Of a stretch of 36,770 nucleotides of DNA, positions 32,361-36,770 are shown in pieces. Position numbers and translations under genes: made by a program. Every line of letters begins with the position of its first letter. Position 1 is the stretch's first letter. The stretch lies in contig PDHQ01000320.1 of NCBI GenBank assembly GCA_003339415.1, positions 1 through 36,770 of the forward strand. The letters are read 5' to 3'. The notes under the pieces are model-generated. The model had not been told where the DNA came from, ran no database searches, and saw nothing but the letters and a program-made list of their open reading frames with translations. The stretch is from Ophiocordyceps camponoti-saundersi (nom. inval.) (lineage: Eukaryota > Ascomycota > Sordariomycetes > Hypocreales > Ophiocordycipitaceae).

Positions 32361-33075
32361 CTTAAGGTACCTTTTTAAAGCCTTAGATACTTAGGAGATT
32401 AATAACCTTATTAGCTATAATTTCTTTTCTTTTAAAAAATATAATTTCGAGAAATATCGCGGGGTATATATTTTCTAAGCTTAGATAAGATAAGAAATTA
32501 AAAAAACTAATATAGACTACCCTTATAAGAAGTTACGCTTAATTATCGTAAGTTATAGCGATAAGGGTAAAGATATTATACTTACTTAATCCCTTATAAT
32601 TTAATATATTAGCTAGCGCCTAATCTTAGCTTTTATACCTACTAATCTCTAAGTAAATTTTAAATTTACTTTATATAATATTACGTAAGCGTATCCTTAG
32701 TCGCGATTTAACCTTAAACGTACTATTATCGCTACTTTACTAATAAAGATAAAAGATTAATACCTTAATAATACTATTATCTAAGTTATTAAGCCCTTAT
32801 ATAAGATTATAGAAGCTAGCGTTTATTAGTTTTATACTTATTAAGATTATTATCTCTAATAACTATAAATATATATATTAATATTTAATACTTACCTTCT
32901 TATTAAATATAGTAATTAATCTTAGTTTAAGCTAGTTAGCTTATAAACTAACGATACCTTAATATTTAATATAAAAGCTTTTAGATAATTAAAAGAAAAG
33001 CGTATACTAGCTACTTAATTCTATACTAAGCTAAAAACCGTGCTCTAAGCTAGTAATACTGCGGACTTTAATAAT
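32360..33075 (+). pseudogene. Copia-1 reverse transcriptase
   Basis: Recognisable blocks in order: Ser-Asp-Lys-Gly-Lys-Asp-Ile-Ile-Leu-Thr and Ile-Ser-stop-Arg-Leu-Ile-Leu-Ala (32551-32625); Asn-Ile-Thr-stop-Ala-Tyr-Pro-stop-Ser (about 32674-32705; Asp-Ile-Thr-Gln-Ala-Tyr in relatives); Val-Ile-Lys-Pro-Leu-Tyr-Lys-Ile-Ile-Glu-Ala (32784-32817; Pro-Leu-Tyr-Gly-Ile-Pro-Glu-Ala); and the catalytic box stop-Thr-Asn-Asp-Thr-Leu-Ile (32944-32964; Gln-Thr-Asp-Asp-Thr-Leu). The first catalytic Asp codon GAC, preceded by T, has become AAC. Confidence 0.9.
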
Positions 33076-33960
33076 TCTCGGATTAATATTAACCCGATTT
33101 CGATCTATTTTTAGTAAAAGGGCTAAGCTGCTAAGATTTAACTTATTAACCCCTTAGCCCTTAACTTTACTAAGTAATATCTTAAGTAATAAGCTAAGGG
33201 TACTTATATTATTTCTATCTATTAATTAGAAGCTGCTTATAATCTTCCTATTACCGCGTAACGCTAATTACTAGAAAAGAAAGATTACGAGAAGCTTAAT
33301 AAGCGATTTTAATAATAATAAGAATATTAAAATTATAAGCTATAATATATCCCTATACCGCTAAATAGTATAAAATTATATATTTTTATTAATAAGTTAT
33401 TCGCTAATAATACCGATCTTTTATTATAAATTAAATATATTATTATACTTAGATAAGAAATAAGAGGAAAAGATAAGTTTACCCTCTTTAGGAATATTAT
33501 TTACTAAAGCTTAATAAAATATAAAAAGGTAACTAAATCTATACTTATTTTAGAAATATATAATATATTAGCTAATTTTAATATAAAGATATTAATTAAG
33601 TTAATATTAATAAAGATCTAATCCGAACTTAGATTAAGTATAATTTAAACTATCGTTTATACTAACTTATATTTATTATATAAATACTTTATTAAACTTA
33701 AGATAATAAAAAAAGACTTATAATTAATATTATATCGATAAGGAAATTATATAAAAATTATAAAGTTAAGGAAATTAGATAAATTAATAGATAAAATAAT
33801 TTAGTAAACGCGATAATTAAGGAGAATCCTAATAAAGCGCTAGAACGCTTAGTTAATACGAATACCTTTAATATTAGAGTTTAGGGTTTCGTAATAAGGA
33901 AAGAGAAATAGCTTAATATAATATAAGGTAAGGAAATAACTCTTTCTAAAAAAGAAAAAG
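33075..33960 (+). pseudogene. Copia-1 pol C-terminal part (RNase H region)
   Basis: Continues the RT frame with an Asp-Phe-Asn-Asn...Ile-Asn-Ile-Asn string at about 33065-33095 and aligns with the reverse complement of 1698-2580 in Copia-2. Position and length fit the connection and RNase H domains, whose catalytic residues I did not identify. Breaks are TAA/TAG only. Confidence 0.65.
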
Positions 33961-34002
33961 TTACCGGTATAGGAAATATTAAAATATAATAGTAATTTAT
34001 AT

Positions 34003-34019
34003 AGGTAAGGGAGGAGATC
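34003..34019 (+). other. Probable polypurine tract of Copia-1
   Basis: AGGTAAGGGAGGAGATC lies directly before the 3' LTR, the expected place for the plus-strand primer. Confidence 0.6.
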
Positions 34020-34395
34020 TATATATAAGTTAGATAAAAAAAAGGGGCGTATTATATAAAACGTATTATAAGGAAATAAGGTAATAAGATTAAGGTAAGT
34101 TTTATTAGTATTTTTATTATAGTATTTTAGATAAAAGCTATAATAAACTCTTAATCGATATTAGATTAGTTTCGGGAAAAGATTAGGTTATACTTAATCT
34201 AATATTAAGTATAGAAAAAAGGTATATATAGAGGAAGAAGAAGGGAATATATATAAGGGCACTTTATATATAAGTAGGACTTAAAATCCTCTTAGTAAAT
34301 AAGATATAGATAATTATTAAAAACTAAAAGAATATACTTTTAGTAATAGTAGTTTTTATTAATTCCTATATATATACTATAAAGGCTAACTAATA
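34020..34395 (+). repeat. Copia-1 3' LTR (376 bp)
   Basis: Begins TATATATAAGTTAGATAA and ends GGCTAACTAATA. It aligns with the reverse complement of 11635-11993 (Copia-2 5' LTR). Directly after it the sequence switches to the minus-strand reverse transcriptase of Copia-3, so 34395 is an insertion border. Confidence 0.83.
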
Positions 34396-35826
34396 ATTAG
34401 TTTATAAGCTAATAATACTAAAATAAGCGTGGTCGCTATACTTAATAAGGAGATAAGAATTAAATATAAATATTTATATTTATAGTTATTAGAGATAATA
34501 GTTTTAATAAATATAGAATTAATAAACTCTAGCCTCCGCGATCTTATATACGGCTTAATAATACGAATAATAGTATTTTTAAAATATTAGTATTTTATTT
34601 TTCCCGGAAAAGTAGCGATAATAATACGCTTAAGATTAAAGCGAGATTATAAATACGCTTAAATAATATCTTATAATATAAGCTTAAAACTTACTTAAAG
34701 TTTAATAAAAATAAAAGCTAATATAAGCTACTAGCTAATACGCTAAATTATTAAAAACTAAATAAAGATAGTATTTTTACCCTTATTATTATAGCTTATA
34801 ATAATAAGGCGTAATTTCTTATAGAAGTAATTAATACTAATACCTTTAATTTTACGGATTATCCGAGTATAAAAAATATATATTTCGCGGTACCTTTTAA
34901 GGTTATATTTTTTAAAAGAGAAAATATTACGGCCGATAAAATTATTAGTCTTTTAGGTATCTAAGATTTCGAAAAATTAGCTAGGGGTAATAATCTTTCT
35001 TTTAGAATATAGCTAAAATAAGAGCGCGAGGTTATCTTTCTCTTTTTACGTTATAAATATATTATTAGAGGATAAGTTTTAAGAAATATATATAATAATT
35101 CTTAGGCGGGGCGTGATTTAAGGAGAGGAGGGAATTAAGCTAGCTTTTAGAAGATCTTAAGGTAAACTTAATTTAAGGCCTTTATACGGAGGGGATATAA
35201 ATAGTTAAATATAAATAAACTAAAATAACTATAAATTATAAAAGAGATTAATAATTATATTATAGCTATTAATTGAAAATAGCGTATAGGGGCTTATCTA
35301 TTTACTAAGCTTTTTTTAAACGCGAACTTAGCTATTAAGGGGTATCTTTAAGATATTAGATATATTAAGTTTATTTCTTATAAATAAGGCGTTATAAACT
35401 ATCTTTTAATTATAAAACTATTATAATTTAGATATAGCTTTTTAAATAATAGTAGCGTATTTAAAAGTAAAAAAAGTTAAGGTAAAGCCTAAGTAAACTT
35501 ATAAGTATATTTTAAAAATAAGAAATATAAGGATAAGTCTATTAGGTTTTATAATATTATTAATAGCTTTTATAGCTATTTATAAAATCGAATTACGCCT
35601 AATTTCGGGGCGAAGTTTACTTAAGATTACCTTATATACTTATTAAAGTAAAGCGTAATATCGTTAAACTTTACTAACTAACTAATATATTTTAATTAAA
35701 ACCTAAGTATATATAATTCCTAAAATAATAGCTTTAAATCGGAAGTCCTATAAGTTAAAGTTATTACTAGCGTTATAATAGATAAAGTTAGGAGGCTTAA
35801 GGTAAGTAATTTATTAGTAAGGAAAT
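34396..35826 (-). pseudogene. Copia-3 fragment: RT N-terminal half and integrase
   Basis: Minus-strand copy of the same copia family. The stretch 34985-34396 matches Copia-2 3292-2705 (RT from its start to the catalytic box), and 35826-34990 matches Copia-2 about 8590-7751 (integrase and linker). Copia-3 runs across the E1 insertion site without E1, and so shows the empty site. It stops at 34396, within the codons for the Gln-Thr-Asp-Asp catalytic box, where Copia-1 inserted. The other half would lie left of the window. Homology fades at about 35826, so its 5' part is missing or replaced. Confidence 0.8.
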
Positions 35827-36270
35827 TCGCTACTTATTTTACGGGAATAAAGGTTTTAATATTTTTCTCGCTTATAAAAATACCCTCGCCTCCGCGCGTT
35901 ACCCCTAAGGCCGCTTTATAGCTAGCTAGTTACCTTCGTAAAGCTTAGGAATAGCGTAACTAAGAGCTTTAAACCCTTACCGCTACCGCCGCTATTATCG
36001 TCGCCGCTACTAAAAATATTACTACTATTATTATTATCGATAATATCGTTAAAGTTAAAAATAATAATAACGATAATAAAAATAATAATAAGGGTAATAA
36101 TAATAGAAATAATAATAAAGATATTAGCGAAAATAATATTATTAATAATAATAAAAGCCTTAAATATAAGGAAAATTTTATAATTTTTATAAATTAGTTT
36201 ACTTAAAAGTATAAGCGCTAACTTTCTTTAGCTATTTTTTCTTTTTCTTTTTTTTATTACTCCCCCTTTT
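35827..36270. other. Unassigned stretch with degenerate AAT/Asn-codon-rich block
   Basis: No match to the other elements here. Between about 36040 and 36165 the plus strand is a degenerate AAT/AAC/AAA array. In one frame this would give an Asn/Lys-rich peptide, and that frame continues, with TAA/TAG breaks only, into the following tandem repeat. It may be the remains of a gene with an asparagine-rich tract or an eroded microsatellite. Around 35880-36010 it is richer in C and G (CGCTACCGCCGCTATTATCG). Confidence 0.4.
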
Positions 36271-36271
36271 T

Positions 36272-36611
36272 CCCTTAAAATAAGTTTTTCTCTTAATATA
36301 TTTTATAGCTTATTATATAAGACTTATTAATCTCGTATTTAAAAAGGTAATTTATCTATTATAAGGAACGCGTTACTTATATAAGGTTTTTCTTAAGCTA
36401 TTATATAGAAAAGCTTTTAGCTTAAGGCCCCTTATTAGTCTTCTCCTTCTCTTATTAAAATAGGTTTTTTCCTTAACTTACTTAATAGCTTACTATATAG
36501 GATTTATTAATTCCGTATTTAAAAGGGTAACTTATCTTTTATAAAAGAAAGCTACTAATATTTATTTTCGTAAGCTATTTTATAGGAGAAGTCTCGGGCT
36601 AAGGCCCCCGC
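36272..36611 (+). repeat. 180 bp tandem duplication, diverged
   Basis: Two units (about 36272-36451 and 36452-36611, the second slightly shorter) share CTTAAAATAAGTTTTT/ATTAAAATAGGTTTTT, ATAGCTTAYTATATARGA, TATTTAAAARGGTAAYTTAT and GGCTAAGGCCCC-like blocks. The period of 180 equals 60 codons, so a frame reading in from the left would be kept. Confidence 0.82.
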
Positions 36612-36665
36612 TCCCGCTCCCGCTCCCGCTTCCGCTCTTTCTCCTTCTCCTCCTCCCGCCCCCGC
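36604..36665. repeat. CT/CG-rich minisatellite (CCCGCT)n
   Basis: CCCGCTCCCGCTCCCGCT-type hexamers followed by CTTTCTCCTTCTCCTCCTCCC, all pyrimidine apart from G in CG. It contains no CA/TG and so is immune to RIP. Confidence 0.88.
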
Positions 36666-36679
36666 CGCTAACCTTATCG

Positions 36680-36680
<1 letters not shown>

Positions 36681-36770
<90 letters not shown>
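36681..36770. repeat. (TAA)n microsatellite, 30 units to window edge
   Basis: Perfect TAA array running off the right end. Its left flank (CCGCTAACCTTATCGA) is only weakly like the flank of the E1 array (CCTATATGCGA), so membership of another E1 copy cannot be claimed. Confidence 0.96.

Larger units (their letters stand above)
11994..34395 (+). mobile_element. Copia-1: Ty1/copia retrotransposon, split by the gypsy element
   Basis: Plus-strand copia copy in two blocks. The gag/protease remnant 11994-13621 is followed, after removal of the gypsy insertion (13622-31189), by integrase, reverse transcriptase, RNase H region and 3' LTR, 31194-34395. The join is proved by Copia-2: its minus strand runs straight across the matching site at about 8930, with the same sequence on both sides. 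The 5' LTR and first part of gag are missing because Copia-2 lies to the left. At the right end the 3' LTR borders Copia-3, into whose reverse transcriptase Copia-1 inserted. Confidence 0.85.

Noticed and set aside
36681..36770. A third E1 copy starting at the right-hand (TAA)n array
   Set aside because: The left flank shares only a few bases with the E1 array flank, and nothing is visible to the right.

Overview
This window is a transposon graveyard from a filamentous ascomycete (Pezizomycotina) with very strong repeat-induced point mutation (RIP). Outside one 845 bp island, the dinucleotides CA and TG are almost absent on both strands while CG, CC and CT remain, and TA is in large excess. 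This is what near-exhaustive CpA-to-TpA mutation leaves behind. ATG and TGA have almost vanished with them, and CAA, CAG and TGG codons have become TAA or TAG. No intact gene was found. Protein families can still be recognised by reading through TAA/TAG and allowing Cys/His to Tyr, Asp to Asn and Glu to Lys changes. I saw no host gene, tRNA, rRNA or CRISPR array. The genus cannot be told from this sequence.

Almost everything resolves into nested insertions, several with target site duplications (TSDs) or matching LTR pairs. Oldest is Copia-3 (minus, 34396-35826). Copia-1 (plus, 11994-34395) sits inside its reverse transcriptase. Copia-1 was then split twice. A Ty3/gypsy element (13622-31189; two 196 bp LTRs, TTAC TSD) entered just upstream of its integrase, and Copia-2 (minus, 11993 down to 1698) entered its gag region. 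The gypsy element carries an antisense Tad1-like LINE (about 23950-28950) and long gene-like open stretches downstream of pol. Copia-2 was split between integrase and reverse transcriptase by E1 (3298-7745; two 508 bp LTRs, CTAGC TSD). E1 has no recognisable enzyme. A second, partial E1 copy fills 1-1697 and abuts the 3' end of Copia-2. Inside E1 lies the youngest element, an 845 bp miniature LTR retrotransposon (5154-5998; two 150 bp LTRs, ACTCG TSD). It alone still has normal CA/TG content.

The three copia copies belong to one common fungal family and allow each other's broken ends to be aligned. E1 shares its LTR end and primer-binding region with that family, so it may have been mobilised by it. 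The window starts and ends in (TAA)n, which suggests contig ends. The last 0.9 kb (35827-36680) holds Asn-codon-rich sequence, a 180 bp tandem duplication and a CT-rich minisatellite that I could not assign to an element.
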